DNA of 64,000 nucleotides from Actinomadura craniellae. GTDB taxonomy: Bacteria; Actinomycetota; Actinomycetes; Streptosporangiales; Streptosporangiaceae. The DNA lies in contig NZ_QLYX01000006.1 in NCBI RefSeq assembly GCF_003289645.1, positions 1-64,000 on the forward strand, in the 5' to 3' direction. Below, piece by piece: positions 42,121 to 51,622 of the stretch. Numbering within the stretch: position 1 is the stretch's first letter; each line of letters opens with the position of its first letter. The notes beneath the pieces were generated by a model. That model did no database searches. It had not been told where the DNA came from and saw nothing but the letters and a program-made list of their open reading frames with translations. The position numbers were made by a program, and so were the translations under genes.

Positions 42121-42724
42121 ATGCCTCGACCAGTTCCGTCCCGCCGGAGGGGGACGGCCGCTCGGTGTAGCGGGCACCGGTCTCCGGGCACTCCCACGCG
42201 CCGCCGTCGCGCTCGACCAGGCGGGCGCCGGCCCGGCCCACCCAGCCGATCTGCCGTGCGGGCACCCCGACCACCAGGGCGAAGTCGGGCACGTCCCGGG
42301 TCACCACCGCGCCCGCGGCGACCATGGCCCACCGGCCGATCCGGATCGGGGCCACGCACACCGAGCGGGCGCCCAGCGACGCGCCCTCGGCCACCGTCAC
42401 CCCGACGGCCTCCCAGTCGCCGCCCCGCTTCAACCGGCCCTCCGGGTCCACCGACCGGGGGTTGCGGTCGTTGGTCAGCACCACCGCCGGGCCGACGAAG
42501 ACCCCGTCGCCCAGTTCGGCCGGCTCGTAGACCAGCGCGTGGTTCTGCAGCTTGACGTTGTCGCCGATCAGCACCCCGGCGCCCACGTAGGCGCCCCGGC
42601 CCACCACGCAACCCGTGCCCAGCCGGGCGTTCTCCCGGATCTGCGCCAGCTCCCACACGGTGCTGCCCGCCCCGATCTTCGCGGTCTCGTCGACCTGCGC
42701 GGTGGGCATGACCCGATAGCTCAT
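42119..42724 (-). CDS. Hexapeptide-repeat N-acetyltransferase (WbpD/WlbB-like)
   Basis: A 201-residue left-handed beta-helix acyltransferase. Imperfect hexapeptide repeats run from VDETAKIGAGSTVWELAQIREN through GTGCVVGRGAYVGAGVLIGDNVKLQNHALVYE and VAEGASLGARSVCVAPIRIG. The NDRNPRS and VVGVPARQIGWVGR elements are characteristic of the UDP-2-acetamido-3-amino-uronate N-acetyltransferases WbpD/WlbB. It completes the five-gene set for UDP-GlcNAc3NAcA/ManNAc3NAcA in this window. The ATG at 42724 overlaps the stop of the GT2-GT4 fusion by 4 bases (ATGA). Active sites form between trimer subunits. Confidence 0.88.
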   Translation of the reverse strand: MSYRVMPTAQVDETAKIGAGSTVWELAQIRENARLGTGCVVGRGAYVGAGVLIGDNVKLQNHALVYEPAELGDGVFVGPAVVLTNDRNPRSVDPEGRLKRGGDWEAVGVTVAEGASLGARSVCVAPIRIGRWAMVAAGAVVTRDVPDFALVVGVPARQIGWVGRAGARLVERDGGAWECPETGARYTERPSPSGGTELVEA

Positions 42725-45700
42725 GGAATCCTCTCGACGATCCGGTCGCCCAGCAGCAACCGGTCGAACTCGTGCTGAACGACCGTCCAGTCCCAGGTGC
42801 ACAGCGCGTGCTCGGCCGCGGCCGCTCCGGCCGCCGCCCAGACATCCTCGTCCGCGGTCAGGGCGAGGATGCGGTCGACCGCCTCCCGCGGGGTGCCGAC
42901 GACCCACTCGGCGGGGAAGATCGCACGCGCGCCGCGCGGCCGGCCGGCGAAGCAGGGCCAGTCTCGCACCACGGGGACGGCGCCGCTCGCCGCGCCCTCC
43001 GCGACCACACAGTGGAAGCTCTCGCGGACCGAACCGCTCAGGATGACGCCGATCTCGGTCATCACCGCGGGCATGTCGTCGCGGTGGCCGAGCCGGCGCA
43101 CCGCCCCGTCCGGTTCCAGCTCCGCGAAGTCGCGCTGCAGCAGATCGAGGTAGCGCGCCGCGGCCGCGGTGCCCGTGGGCCGGAGGTCACCGCCCACCAC
43201 CAGCAGCCGGTAACGCGGGTCGTGGGCGCGCAGCGCCCGGAGCACGTCCAGCGCCCACCGCGGGTCCTTGGCGACCTGCCCGAGACCCACCAGCCCCAGC
43301 GTGAACCGCGCCTCGGGCCGCTTGGGCCGGTGGAAGGTACGCAGGTCCATGGCGTTGGGGACGACGTGGACGCGGGGGGCGTCCGCGCCGCGGAGCCGCG
43401 GGAGCACCGCCGCCGCGAGGTCGCGCATCGGCTCGGAGACGAACACCAGGTCGTCGACCCGGGAGAAGTCCACCAGATGCGGCCAGTGGGTGTACGCCTC
43501 GAACTTGTGCAGCCGGACCACCACCCGGGTGGCGCCCGGATCGACCAGCGTGAACAGCGCCGCGGAGGCCGTGCACCACTCGACGAACACGGTGTCGGCC
43601 CAGTCGAGGTACGGGCGGAGGGCCTCCTCCAGCCGGCGCCCGTATCCGGGCTGCCCGCCCAGCGCGAACTCCACCATCCGCCGCAGGCCCTTGGCCAGCG
43701 GGGCGAGCACGGGGTCCTCGGCGAGGTCGAGGAAGCGGAACTCGACGCCCGGGTGGTCCCCGTAGCGATCCCTGATCTCGCCGAGGAAGTTGGCGTTGGC
43801 CCGGGTGACGACCAGCAGCCGCAGCGGCCGGCCGTCCCCGGGTGGCGGTGCGGGCGGGGCGCTCCTGCCGCGCGGAGCGGCCAGGGCCCGGCCCACGGCG
43901 CTGCGCAGCAGCGGCCCGGTGTACTTCTCGGGCGCGGCGTCCAGCGGGGAGTCCAGCCGGTCGATGTGCAGGACCCGGTGGAAGGCGAGTTCGGTCGCCC
44001 GGAGGAAGGACGCGGCGGCGGCTCCGGGCTCGCCGGCCCGCAGGCTCGCGTCGGCGCAGGCGAGCTCGGCGGCGTAGGCGGCCACCGGGTCGCGGGGCCG
44101 CCGGCCGTCGGCCAGGTCGCGGTCCGCGGCCGCGCCCAGCAGGTCCGCCCGCAGCCTGCGTTCCCTGACCAGGCGGGCGGCCAGTGCGGGGCGCCCGGCG
44201 GCCAGGGCGGCGGCGCCGCGGGCCGAGCCGGCGAGTCCCCGCCCCAGGACCCGGCGGGCCGCACGGGCCGGGCGGAGCGCCCGGCGGGCGATGACCGGCT
44301 CGGTGACGTGCACGGAGAGCCCGCCCTTGACCGTCCGGTAGGGGAGCGCCCGGCGGAGCCGGGAGGTCGCCGCCCGGTCCGGCAGCGCGAGCCCCTCGGG
44401 GGCCGGGATCCGGGTCCGGGACGCGGGCCGGCCGGCGGCGACCTCGGCGAAGAGGTCCCAGCGGCCGGGCCGCAGATCGCTCAGGTCGCACTCCGCGACC
44501 AGGGTGATCCGGTCGTCCTGCCGGTCGAGCGTCACCGTGGCCAGGACGTCCTCCCGCGGTTCGCGCAGCCGCAGCCGGACCGAGACCTGGGGCCGGGCCC
44601 CGGGCGGGAGCCGCACCGGGACGTGCCCGCGGATCGCCAGCCGTCCCCGCGCGGCCCAGGAGACCTCGTCGACCAACACGCCGAGCGGGATCTCGCGGAC
44701 AACCTCGTAGCACTCGTCGGGGATCGCGACGGCGGGGTCCCGGAAGTGCGGGTAGCGCAGGAAGATCCGGTCGCCGTCGCGTTCCTCGGGGGGCCGCCCG
44801 GCCCGGTGCGCGGCGAGGATGTCCGCCAGCGGATCGGTGCGGTCGTGCTGCAGGCAGTGCGCGATCAGCCGCCAGTGCGGCGGGAGCCAGGCCGCGATCC
44901 GGGGGGTGAGCCAGGCGTCGAGCAGCCGCCGGGCGCCCTCCCGCGTCCGGCGCCGCTCGTCGTCGGGCAGGTCGAGGTAGCGCCGCTGGATCCGGCCGAA
45001 GACGTCGATGCGCAGGTGGCGGTGGAGCAGGCCGTCACGGTCCGGACCCGGCTCGACCTGGTCGGCGACCAGTTCCATCACGTCCGCCACCGTGCGGTAC
45101 ACGTCCTCGGCGCCGGCGCCGCCCTGCTGGAGGACGCTGGTGCCGTCCTCGCGTTCGGACCAGTAGTAGCAGTCGTGGTCGGCGAGCACCGAGATGCCGC
45201 CGGACCGCAGGCTGGCATGCAGGTACGCCCCCACCACGAAGCGCTGGTCCTCGTGTGACCGCAGCCCCGCTCCGAACCGCAGCCCGGCCTGCTCCACCAT
45301 CGACCGGCGGAACAACTGGAGCGCGGCCAGCGGCATCGTCTGGTAGAGCCGGGATCCGGGGGCGAGCACCGAGGTGCGGGCGGCGCTCTCCCGGAACAGC
45401 TCCGCGGGGACGTTCCGGCCGCCGACGCCGACCAGCTTTCCCAGCACGATGTCGGTGCCGTTCTCGTCGGCCATGGCGCACATCCGGGCCAGCGCCCCCG
45501 GGGCCAGCCAGTCGTCGGCGTCCAGGAAGAACAGGTACTCGCCGCGGGCCAGGTCGATCCCGGCGTTGCGCGGTGCACCCGGACCCCCCGAATTGGGCTG
45601 GTGCACCACCCGGAGCCGCGGCTCGCCGGCGGCGAGCTTGTCGAGCAGTTCCCCGCCGCCGTCGGTCGACCCGTCGTCCACCGCGATGATTTCTATTCGA

Positions 45701-45801
45701 TCAACGTCGGGTGACTGTTCGAACGCGGAGCGAAGTGTGCGTTCGAGAGTGGCCCGGCAGTTGTACACCGGGACGATGACGCTGACCTTCGGTGGGGACA
45801 T
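42721..45801 (-). CDS. Bifunctional GT2-GT4 glycosyltransferase fusion
   Basis: A 1026-residue protein. Residues about 1-230 are GT-A (VSVIVPVYNCRATLERTL, AVDDGSTDGGGELLDKL, FFLDADDWL, SHEDQRFVVGAY). About 230-520 is a TarS-like middle with beta domains ending RALPYRTVKGGLSV. From about 640 a GT-B unit follows (RLLVVTRANANFLGEIRDRYG, VVRLHKFEAYTHWP, VHVVPNAMDLRTFH, LGLVGLGQVAKDPRWALDVL, RESFHCVVAEG with E-x7-E). Two sugars could be added by one polypeptide. The ATG at 45801 is preceded by AGGAG; 78 upstream in-frame codons have no site. It is divergent from a close paralog at 46153. Its N-terminal DNA forms an inverted repeat with that gene. Confidence 0.86.
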   Translation of the reverse strand: MSPPKVSVIVPVYNCRATLERTLRSAFEQSPDVDRIEIIAVDDGSTDGGGELLDKLAAGEPRLRVVHQPNSGGPGAPRNAGIDLARGEYLFFLDADDWLAPGALARMCAMADENGTDIVLGKLVGVGGRNVPAELFRESAARTSVLAPGSRLYQTMPLAALQLFRRSMVEQAGLRFGAGLRSHEDQRFVVGAYLHASLRSGGISVLADHDCYYWSEREDGTSVLQQGGAGAEDVYRTVADVMELVADQVEPGPDRDGLLHRHLRIDVFGRIQRRYLDLPDDERRRTREGARRLLDAWLTPRIAAWLPPHWRLIAHCLQHDRTDPLADILAAHRAGRPPEERDGDRIFLRYPHFRDPAVAIPDECYEVVREIPLGVLVDEVSWAARGRLAIRGHVPVRLPPGARPQVSVRLRLREPREDVLATVTLDRQDDRITLVAECDLSDLRPGRWDLFAEVAAGRPASRTRIPAPEGLALPDRAATSRLRRALPYRTVKGGLSVHVTEPVIARRALRPARAARRVLGRGLAGSARGAAALAAGRPALAARLVRERRLRADLLGAAADRDLADGRRPRDPVAAYAAELACADASLRAGEPGAAAASFLRATELAFHRVLHIDRLDSPLDAAPEKYTGPLLRSAVGRALAAPRGRSAPPAPPPGDGRPLRLLVVTRANANFLGEIRDRYGDHPGVEFRFLDLAEDPVLAPLAKGLRRMVEFALGGQPGYGRRLEEALRPYLDWADTVFVEWCTASAALFTLVDPGATRVVVRLHKFEAYTHWPHLVDFSRVDDLVFVSEPMRDLAAAVLPRLRGADAPRVHVVPNAMDLRTFHRPKRPEARFTLGLVGLGQVAKDPRWALDVLRALRAHDPRYRLLVVGGDLRPTGTAAAARYLDLLQRDFAELEPDGAVRRLGHRDDMPAVMTEIGVILSGSVRESFHCVVAEGAASGAVPVVRDWPCFAGRPRGARAIFPAEWVVGTPREAVDRILALTADEDVWAAAGAAAAEHALCTWDWTVVQHEFDRLLLGDRIVERIP

Positions 45802-46830
45802 CTCGCTCCTGATCTGGCCGGCGGGTCGAACCCCGGATCTGGCGGGTTCTGGGAAACCTGGAAAGCCCGCCCACATGGTAAACGCCGAGGTGACCGGGGG
45901 CGTACGGAACCCGACGGGCGGGTGTCCGCCGTACGTCGGGGCCCGTCGTATGCAGGGAAAACGGCCGCGTACGATGAGGCGGAGCGTATTCGGGCCGCCC
46001 CCCGCCGGTGCCCGGTGCCGTGGCCTTCCACGCATTGTGGCCGGCCGTATTCAGTGTGCTGCCGATTCGTTGTCGGTAAATCGGATCGGCTATTTCCGTC
46101 GCCGTGGTAGGAATGACGCGGCGTTATCGTGAAGTGAAATTCAAGGGCAAGCATGGATTACCCGAAGGTCAGCGTCATCATCCCGGTGTACAACTGCCGG
46201 CCGTCCCTGGAACGAGCACTGTCCTCGGTATTCCAGCAGTCGCTCGGAATGGACCGGATAGAGGTCGTTGCGGTCGATGACGGATCGACCGACGGCAGCG
46301 GGGAACTGCTCGACGAGCTCGCCGCCGGCGAGCCGCGGCTCCGGGTGGTGCACCAACCCAATTCAGGCGGGCCGGGCGCGCCGCGCAACGCCGGGATCGA
46401 CCTGGCCCGCGGCGAGTACCTGCTCTTCCTGGACGCCGACGACTATCTCGGCGCCGAGGCGCTGGAACGAATGTGCGCCATGGCCGACGAGAACGGCACC
46501 GACATCGTGATCGGGAAGTACGTCGGCGTCAATCGGGGAGTGGCCCGGTGGATGTTCCGCCGCAATGTGCCGCGAACCACCGTGCTGGACGCCGACCCCG
46601 GCGTTTACAACACCCTGTCGGTGCTCAAGCTCTATCGCCGGTCGATGATCGAGCGGATCGGGCTGCGCTTCGCCCAGGGGCTGCTGTCACACGAAGATCT
46701 GATCTTCGCCGCCCGCGCCTACTTCGCGGCCGACGGCATCTCGGTGCTCGGCGACTACGACTGCTACTACTGGGTCGACCGGGAGGACGGCACCAGCGTC
46801 CTCCAGCAGGGCGGCGCCGACGGCCCGGCC
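45110..46830. repeat. Head-to-head inverted repeat of two GT2 gene starts
   Basis: The first 230 or so codons of the minus-strand gene at 45801 and of the plus-strand gene at 46153 are strongly alike at DNA level, around an unrelated centre at 45802-46152. Blocks of 35-40 identical bases occur, for example around 45470 against 46475, around 45535-45570 against 46385-46425, and around 45115-45150 against 46785-46815. This is a duplicated, inverted gene pair and a substrate for inversion or gene conversion. Confidence 0.75.
45802..46152. promoter_or_regulatory. Divergent intergenic region of the inverted GT2 pair
   Basis: These 351 bases hold no gene. The right part (about 46035-46140) is AT-richer and includes TAGGAAT near 46110, a possible -10 for the plus-strand gene; no matching -35 is convincing. 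Promoters for both directions are expected here. Confidence 0.4.
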
Positions 46831-48123
46831 TTCTACGGCGCCATGACCGAGATGATGCGCTACGCGGCCGATCAGGTCGAGGCCGGACCCGTCCGCGACC
46901 GGATGATGAACCGCCACTTCCGCAACGAGATCCTGCCCCGGTTCCAGACGCGCTACCAGACGATGTCCCCGGCCGAGCAGGAAGTCGAGCGGGCGGGGGC
47001 ACGGGCGTTGCTGACCGAGTGGTTCACGCCGGGCATCATGGCCGGGACACCGGTACTCCGCCGGCTGATCGCGTACGCGCTGATCCACGATCGCCCTGAC
47101 CTGCTCGACGAGTTCGTCCGCCAGGGCGGGCCGGACGGGGAGGTGCCGCTGGTGGTGGAGCAGGGACGGCTGTACGCGGCCCACCCGCGGTTCCGCGACC
47201 CGGCGGCGGGAATCCCCGACGAGATGTACGAGGTCACCGCCGCCCCGCCGATCGACCGCGGGCTGGACCGGGTGGAATGGCGGGCGGGCCGGCTGCACCT
47301 GACCGGCACGGCCCGCCTCGGCGGCGTCTCCATCGACCGCCAGTCGCTCACGCTGTCGCTGCGCCGCCGGGGCTCCGACGACGAGCACCGGCTACCGGTC
47401 CGGTCGGGTCCGGACGGTTACGCCGCCGAAGTCGATCCGGCCGGCGCGGGATCGGGCGGCCCGCTGGCTGAGGGGCACTGGGACCTGCGGCTGCTGCTGT
47501 CGGCCGAGGGCTTCGAGACCGAGGTCCGGGTGGGCGGGGAACGCCCTGACGGGTTCACCCTGCCGGACTCGCGGCCGGTGCCGGAGAGCGGGTTCGCCGA
47601 CCTTCATCTGCGGCCCTACCTGACGGACTGGTACGAGAACCTCACCCTGCAGGTCGAGCGGGACGCCGGGACGTCGCTGCTCGACGTGCGGGAGGTGGAC
47701 TGGCCGGCCCGCACCCTGCTGCGGGTGCGCGGCCGGGTGACCGGGCTCGTACCGGACGGGAAGGCGCCGACGGCCACCGTCCGGGTGCGGCGGCGCGGCA
47801 CGGCGGAAACCCTCCCCGCCACCGTGACGATCGACGGGCTCGACCTGGTCGCGGAACTCGACGTGACCGGCCGGCGGGACGGGCGCTGGGACCTGACCCT
47901 CGAACTGACCTCGGCCGCGGGCGTCACCCTCCGCGAGCGGATCCGGGCACCCGAGGGGCCGGCCCTGCCGGAGAGCACCCGCCGCGGCCCGCTGGCCTCC
48001 TGGCGGGCGACCCCCTACCGCACCGACCGGGGCGACCTCTCGGTACGGGTCGTCGAGCGCACCCTCGGCGCCGTCGCCGGCACCCGGCTGCGCGGCGCCA
48101 CCGCCCGGTTGCGCGCCCGCTGA
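46153..48123 (+). CDS. GT2-family glycosyltransferase with TarS-like C-terminal domains
   Basis: A 656-residue protein. The GT-A domain (1-230) has VSVIIPVYNCRPSLERAL, AVDDGSTDGSGELLDEL, HQPNSGGPGAPRNAGIDLARG, LFLDADDYL and SHEDLIFAARAYF. A helical stalk and two or three beta-sandwich-like domains (about 350-640) end APEGPALPESTRRG and TPYRTDRGDLSVRVVE. This C-terminus matches that of the middle part of the 45801 protein, which additionally has a GT4 unit. The pattern resembles TarS/TarP-type teichoic acid glycosyltransferases, whose C-termini form trimers. The ATG at 46153 is preceded by AAGGG. It ends in a hairpin facing the convergent TagF-type gene. Confidence 0.86.
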   Translation: MDYPKVSVIIPVYNCRPSLERALSSVFQQSLGMDRIEVVAVDDGSTDGSGELLDELAAGEPRLRVVHQPNSGGPGAPRNAGIDLARGEYLLFLDADDYLGAEALERMCAMADENGTDIVIGKYVGVNRGVARWMFRRNVPRTTVLDADPGVYNTLSVLKLYRRSMIERIGLRFAQGLLSHEDLIFAARAYFAADGISVLGDYDCYYWVDREDGTSVLQQGGADGPAFYGAMTEMMRYAADQVEAGPVRDRMMNRHFRNEILPRFQTRYQTMSPAEQEVERAGARALLTEWFTPGIMAGTPVLRRLIAYALIHDRPDLLDEFVRQGGPDGEVPLVVEQGRLYAAHPRFRDPAAGIPDEMYEVTAAPPIDRGLDRVEWRAGRLHLTGTARLGGVSIDRQSLTLSLRRRGSDDEHRLPVRSGPDGYAAEVDPAGAGSGGPLAEGHWDLRLLLSAEGFETEVRVGGERPDGFTLPDSRPVPESGFADLHLRPYLTDWYENLTLQVERDAGTSLLDVREVDWPARTLLRVRGRVTGLVPDGKAPTATVRVRRRGTAETLPATVTIDGLDLVAELDVTGRRDGRWDLTLELTSAAGVTLRERIRAPEGPALPESTRRGPLASWRATPYRTDRGDLSVRVVERTLGAVAGTRLRGATARLRAR

Positions 48124-48140
48124 GCCGGCCGCGCAACCGG
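48105..48140. terminator. Hairpin between convergent genes
   Basis: A perfect 11-base inverted repeat (48105-48115 and 48130-48140) spans the stop codon of the plus-strand GT2 gene and lies 9 bases from the convergent stop at 48149. It probably ends transcription in both directions. Confidence 0.6.
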
Positions 48141-48148
48141 ACGGGCGA

Positions 48149-51100
48149 TCAGCCGGGGAACACCTGGTCGACCACGCGGGCGGAGGCCTTGCCGTCGTCG
48201 AGCGGGCAGAACCGCTCGACGAAGGCGGCGTACCTGTCTTCGTAGCCGGAGCCGCCGCCCGCCCGGATCGCCTCGATCAGGTCGTCGGAGGTCTCCACCA
48301 GCGGGCCCGGGGACTCGTTCTCGAAGTCGAAGTAGAAGCCCCGCAGCCGGTCGCGGTAGTCGGGCAGGTCGTAGGTGAAGAACAGCATCGGCCGGCGCGT
48401 GTTGGCGTAGTCGAACATCACCGACGAGTAGTCAGTGATCATCATGTCGGCGATCAGGTACAGCTCGGTGATGTCCGGGTACAGCGACACGTCGTACACG
48501 AAGCCGTTGCCGTCCTCGGCCACCCCGTCGACGACGTTGGAGTGCAGCCGGATCAGCAGCACGTGGTCGTCGCCCAGCGCGTCCTTGGCGCGGGCCAGGT
48601 CGAGCCGCATGTCGAACTTGTAGCGGCCCCGGCTGTAGTACTGGTCGTCGCGCCAGGTCGGCGCGTACAGCACCACCTTCTTGCCGGCCGGCAGGCCCAG
48701 CCGCGCCCGCACCTGGGCGGCGGCCTGCTCGGCGTCCGGGCTGTAGAGCAGGTCGTTGCGCGGGTACCCGGCCTCGATGATCTCGCCCTTGAAGCCGAAC
48801 GCCCGGCGGAAGATCTCGGTGCTGAAGGGGTTGGGTGACAGCAGGTGCGTCCACTCCGGCAACTGCGGGGTCTTGGGGCCGTTCGACTGGAGCGCCTTCT
48901 TCAGCCCCGGCGCGTAGGCGAAGTGGATCTCCTTCATGTCCCGGCCGATCTTCTTCAGCGGGGTGCCGTGCCAGGTCTGCAACACCACCTGGTCGGGATG
49001 CCGCTGGAACCAGTCGCCCAGCCGGTGGTTGGTCACGATGTAGCGGGACGAGGCCAGCGCCTCGTGCCACTCCTGCCCGTTCAGCCGGACCTCCTGCAGC
49101 GTGTCGGGCAGTTGCGTCTGGGCGTCGTTGACCACCCAGAGGTGTTCGAGGCCGGTGCCGCGGCGCAGCAGTTCCTCGTGGATCGCCTTGGGGCTGTCGG
49201 AGTACTGCCGGCCGTTGAAGCAGGAGTACAGCACCGTGTCCCGCAGGCCGTCCTTGGCCGCCCGGCGGCGGGCCTCGTCGCGCATCTTGGTGCCCGCGCC
49301 GCGCTCCTCCGGCCGGAGGTTGTTGGTGGCCCGGACGACGAGCCGGCCGTCGTTGTCCTCCACGAAGTAGCCGCGCAGCGCCACCTCCACGGAGGTGCCG
49401 GTGGCGGCGGACTTCTCCAGCCTGACCGCGAGGGCCCGCGCGGGCCCGTCCGTGCCGGTGGGCCGGAACAGCACGTCCCAGCGGCCCTGCCGCAGCGGCA
49501 GCACACCGGCCGGGGACGCCACCGCGGCCGCCGGCACCTCGGCGCGCAGCGTCCCGCCGTCGGCGACCATGGTGAACGCGTGCTCCTTGCGGCGGCCCTT
49601 GCTGCGCAGCACGATCTCACCGGCGGCGTAGGAGGGGTGGGTGCCGGTCAGCGCGAGGGTGCCGTCCGCGCGCCACTCGCAGGAGGCGACCGCCAGCCGC
49701 GCGGTCTGCAACTGGACGCGCACGTACCCCGAGGCGTCCCGGCCCGCCACCAGCTGCTGCGAGCCGACCAGCCGGTGGGCGTCGGCCACCTCCTCGGCCA
49801 GGACCAGCGGGCGGTCGCCGAGCAGCACCTTCCAGTTCCGGGTGTCGTCCACGGAGTCGGGGCCGAACTCGCCGGCGTGCAGCGCGGCGACCCCGACCCG
49901 GGCGGTGAACGCGCCGCCCTCACCGGCGGCGACCTCGGCCGGGACACGCAGCCCGCGCCAGGTCAGGACCACCTCGGGCACGCCCTCGGCGCCGGTCCCC
50001 GCGATCTCCAGGCCGTCGTCGGACCAGCGCAGCCCGGTGGCCCGGACGCGCACGGTCTCGACGTCGACGTACAGCCGCTCGTCGACGACCACCGGAACGA
50101 TCCGCACGTCGTCGGTGACGTAGTGGTACGGCGGGTGGGCGCCGGTGCCGGCCTTGCCGCCGCGCAGTTTGGCCGAGCGGTAGACGCCCGCGTTGAACAC
50201 CGCGGCCCGCACGTCCCACCGGCCGTCGACCCACCGGCCCCGCTGCTGTAGCCGGCGCGGGTCCAGGGTGAACTCGAAACCGGTCCACGGCCCCGACGAC
50301 TTGCCCGGCTTGGGGGTCTGCCGGGCGCGCACCGGCACACGGCGCTTCCCGGACCGCAGCGCGACGCCCTTGACCGACGTCCAGCGGCGGCGCATGCTCA
50401 CCGAGTTGATGTACGCCTCGCCGGTGACCGTCATCTTGCCGTCGCGCCAGGCCACCTCGTGCACCTGGCCGCGCAACGCCACCTCGTCGCGGGCCCGGTA
50501 GACCGACCGGGGGACGGCCAGCTTCTCGTCCTTCCAGTACGGGTAGACGACGTAGCGCCGGACCGGGTCGCGGACGATCGCGGGCGAGGTCTTGCCCCGC
50601 TCGAAGCGGACCACCTTGACCAGCTCGTTCTTCAGCCGCCGGCTCGCCAGGTGCCACTTCAGCCGGTTGAGCGCCGACAGCTCGGCGAACACGCCGTCCT
50701 CGATCTCCCCGGTGTAGGCGGCGGCCTGCTCGACGATCTGCAGGCGCTCCTCGTCGGACGCGTCGGGCAGCCCGTCGATGAAGACCCGCAGCTCCCGCTT
50801 GAGCACGGAGAGCTGGAAGCCGTGCAGGTCCTTGCGGGACCAGACGCCGTCGAGCCGCTCGGCGACCGAGGCCACGGCGGCGAACCCGTCGGCGATCTCC
50901 TGCGGCTCGGTGGTGCGCTCGGGCCAGAACGGGCGGGACAGGTACGTCACCGTCTCGGTCAGCACGTCGACGGAGTCGGCCAGGTGGAGGGCGGGGATCA
51001 CCACCGCGAGGTCCTCGTACCGGCTGAGGTCGGGGAACTCCAGCCGGTGCCGGTCCCAGAAGGACCGCCGGAACAGCTTGTTGACGATCAGCCGGTCTTG

Positions 51101-51544
51101 CAACAGGTCCGGGTGCCGCCGGACGTCGGTACGCGGCCTGGGCTCGGCGAACGTCTCCTTGAGCGTCCGCGGCACGGACATGCCCCGCTCGGACGTCATC
51201 AGGATCTGGCCGGTCGCCAGGTCGGAACCGGTCGCGACCAGCCCGGCGTGCAGCACTTCCAGCGCGTCGGGGGGCAGCGTGTCCCCGCCGTCGACGAAGG
51301 CCAGGTACTCGCCCTCGGCCGCGGCGGCGCCCAGGTTGCGGCCCGCGCCCCGGCTGGGGGCGCCCTGGCGGATCAGCCGGAAGCGCTCGTCGGGCAACCC
51401 GGTCGTGCCCGCCGTACCGGTCCCGTCGTCGATGACCAGTACCTCGAGCCGCTCGTGGGTCTGGGCCGCGAGCGACTCCAGCGTCTCGCCGAGCGCGTTC
51501 TTCGCCCCGTGGGCGAGCACGACGACGCTGATCTGGTGAGGCAC
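48149..51544 (-). CDS. GT2-TagF fusion: glycosyltransferase plus polyol-phosphate polymerase
   Basis: A protein of about 1131 residues. The N-terminal GT-A domain (about 1-230) has ISVVVLAHGAKNALGETLESL, VIDDGTGTAG and LAFVDGGDTL, with GGD replacing the usual DxD. The middle (about 350-740) is beta-rich. The C-terminal 390 residues are CDP-glycerol glycerophosphotransferase (TagF/TarF/TarL family): VLQTWHGTPLKKIGRD with H859, VVLYAPTWRDDQYY and ITDYSSVMFDYANT. The family moves polyol phosphate from CDP-polyol to a growing teichoic chain on the inner membrane face. An AGGAG at 51555-51559 lies after the first TTG of the open frame, so the GTG at 51544 (or TTG at 51547) is the likely start. Confidence 0.88.
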   Translation of the reverse strand: MPHQISVVVLAHGAKNALGETLESLAAQTHERLEVLVIDDGTGTAGTTGLPDERFRLIRQGAPSRGAGRNLGAAAAEGEYLAFVDGGDTLPPDALEVLHAGLVATGSDLATGQILMTSERGMSVPRTLKETFAEPRPRTDVRRHPDLLQDRLIVNKLFRRSFWDRHRLEFPDLSRYEDLAVVIPALHLADSVDVLTETVTYLSRPFWPERTTEPQEIADGFAAVASVAERLDGVWSRKDLHGFQLSVLKRELRVFIDGLPDASDEERLQIVEQAAAYTGEIEDGVFAELSALNRLKWHLASRRLKNELVKVVRFERGKTSPAIVRDPVRRYVVYPYWKDEKLAVPRSVYRARDEVALRGQVHEVAWRDGKMTVTGEAYINSVSMRRRWTSVKGVALRSGKRRVPVRARQTPKPGKSSGPWTGFEFTLDPRRLQQRGRWVDGRWDVRAAVFNAGVYRSAKLRGGKAGTGAHPPYHYVTDDVRIVPVVVDERLYVDVETVRVRATGLRWSDDGLEIAGTGAEGVPEVVLTWRGLRVPAEVAAGEGGAFTARVGVAALHAGEFGPDSVDDTRNWKVLLGDRPLVLAEEVADAHRLVGSQQLVAGRDASGYVRVQLQTARLAVASCEWRADGTLALTGTHPSYAAGEIVLRSKGRRKEHAFTMVADGGTLRAEVPAAAVASPAGVLPLRQGRWDVLFRPTGTDGPARALAVRLEKSAATGTSVEVALRGYFVEDNDGRLVVRATNNLRPEERGAGTKMRDEARRRAAKDGLRDTVLYSCFNGRQYSDSPKAIHEELLRRGTGLEHLWVVNDAQTQLPDTLQEVRLNGQEWHEALASSRYIVTNHRLGDWFQRHPDQVVLQTWHGTPLKKIGRDMKEIHFAYAPGLKKALQSNGPKTPQLPEWTHLLSPNPFSTEIFRRAFGFKGEIIEAGYPRNDLLYSPDAEQAAAQVRARLGLPAGKKVVLYAPTWRDDQYYSRGRYKFDMRLDLARAKDALGDDHVLLIRLHSNVVDGVAEDGNGFVYDVSLYPDITELYLIADMMITDYSSVMFDYANTRRPMLFFTYDLPDYRDRLRGFYFDFENESPGPLVETSDDLIEAIRAGGGSGYEDRYAAFVERFCPLDDGKASARVVDQVFPG

Positions 51545-51622
51545 CAAGGTTCTGCTCCTCAATGTGGTGGTGGCGATCGACGCCGTGTCGATCTCGGGGG
51601 AGAGCCACCGTGCGCCGTCGTG

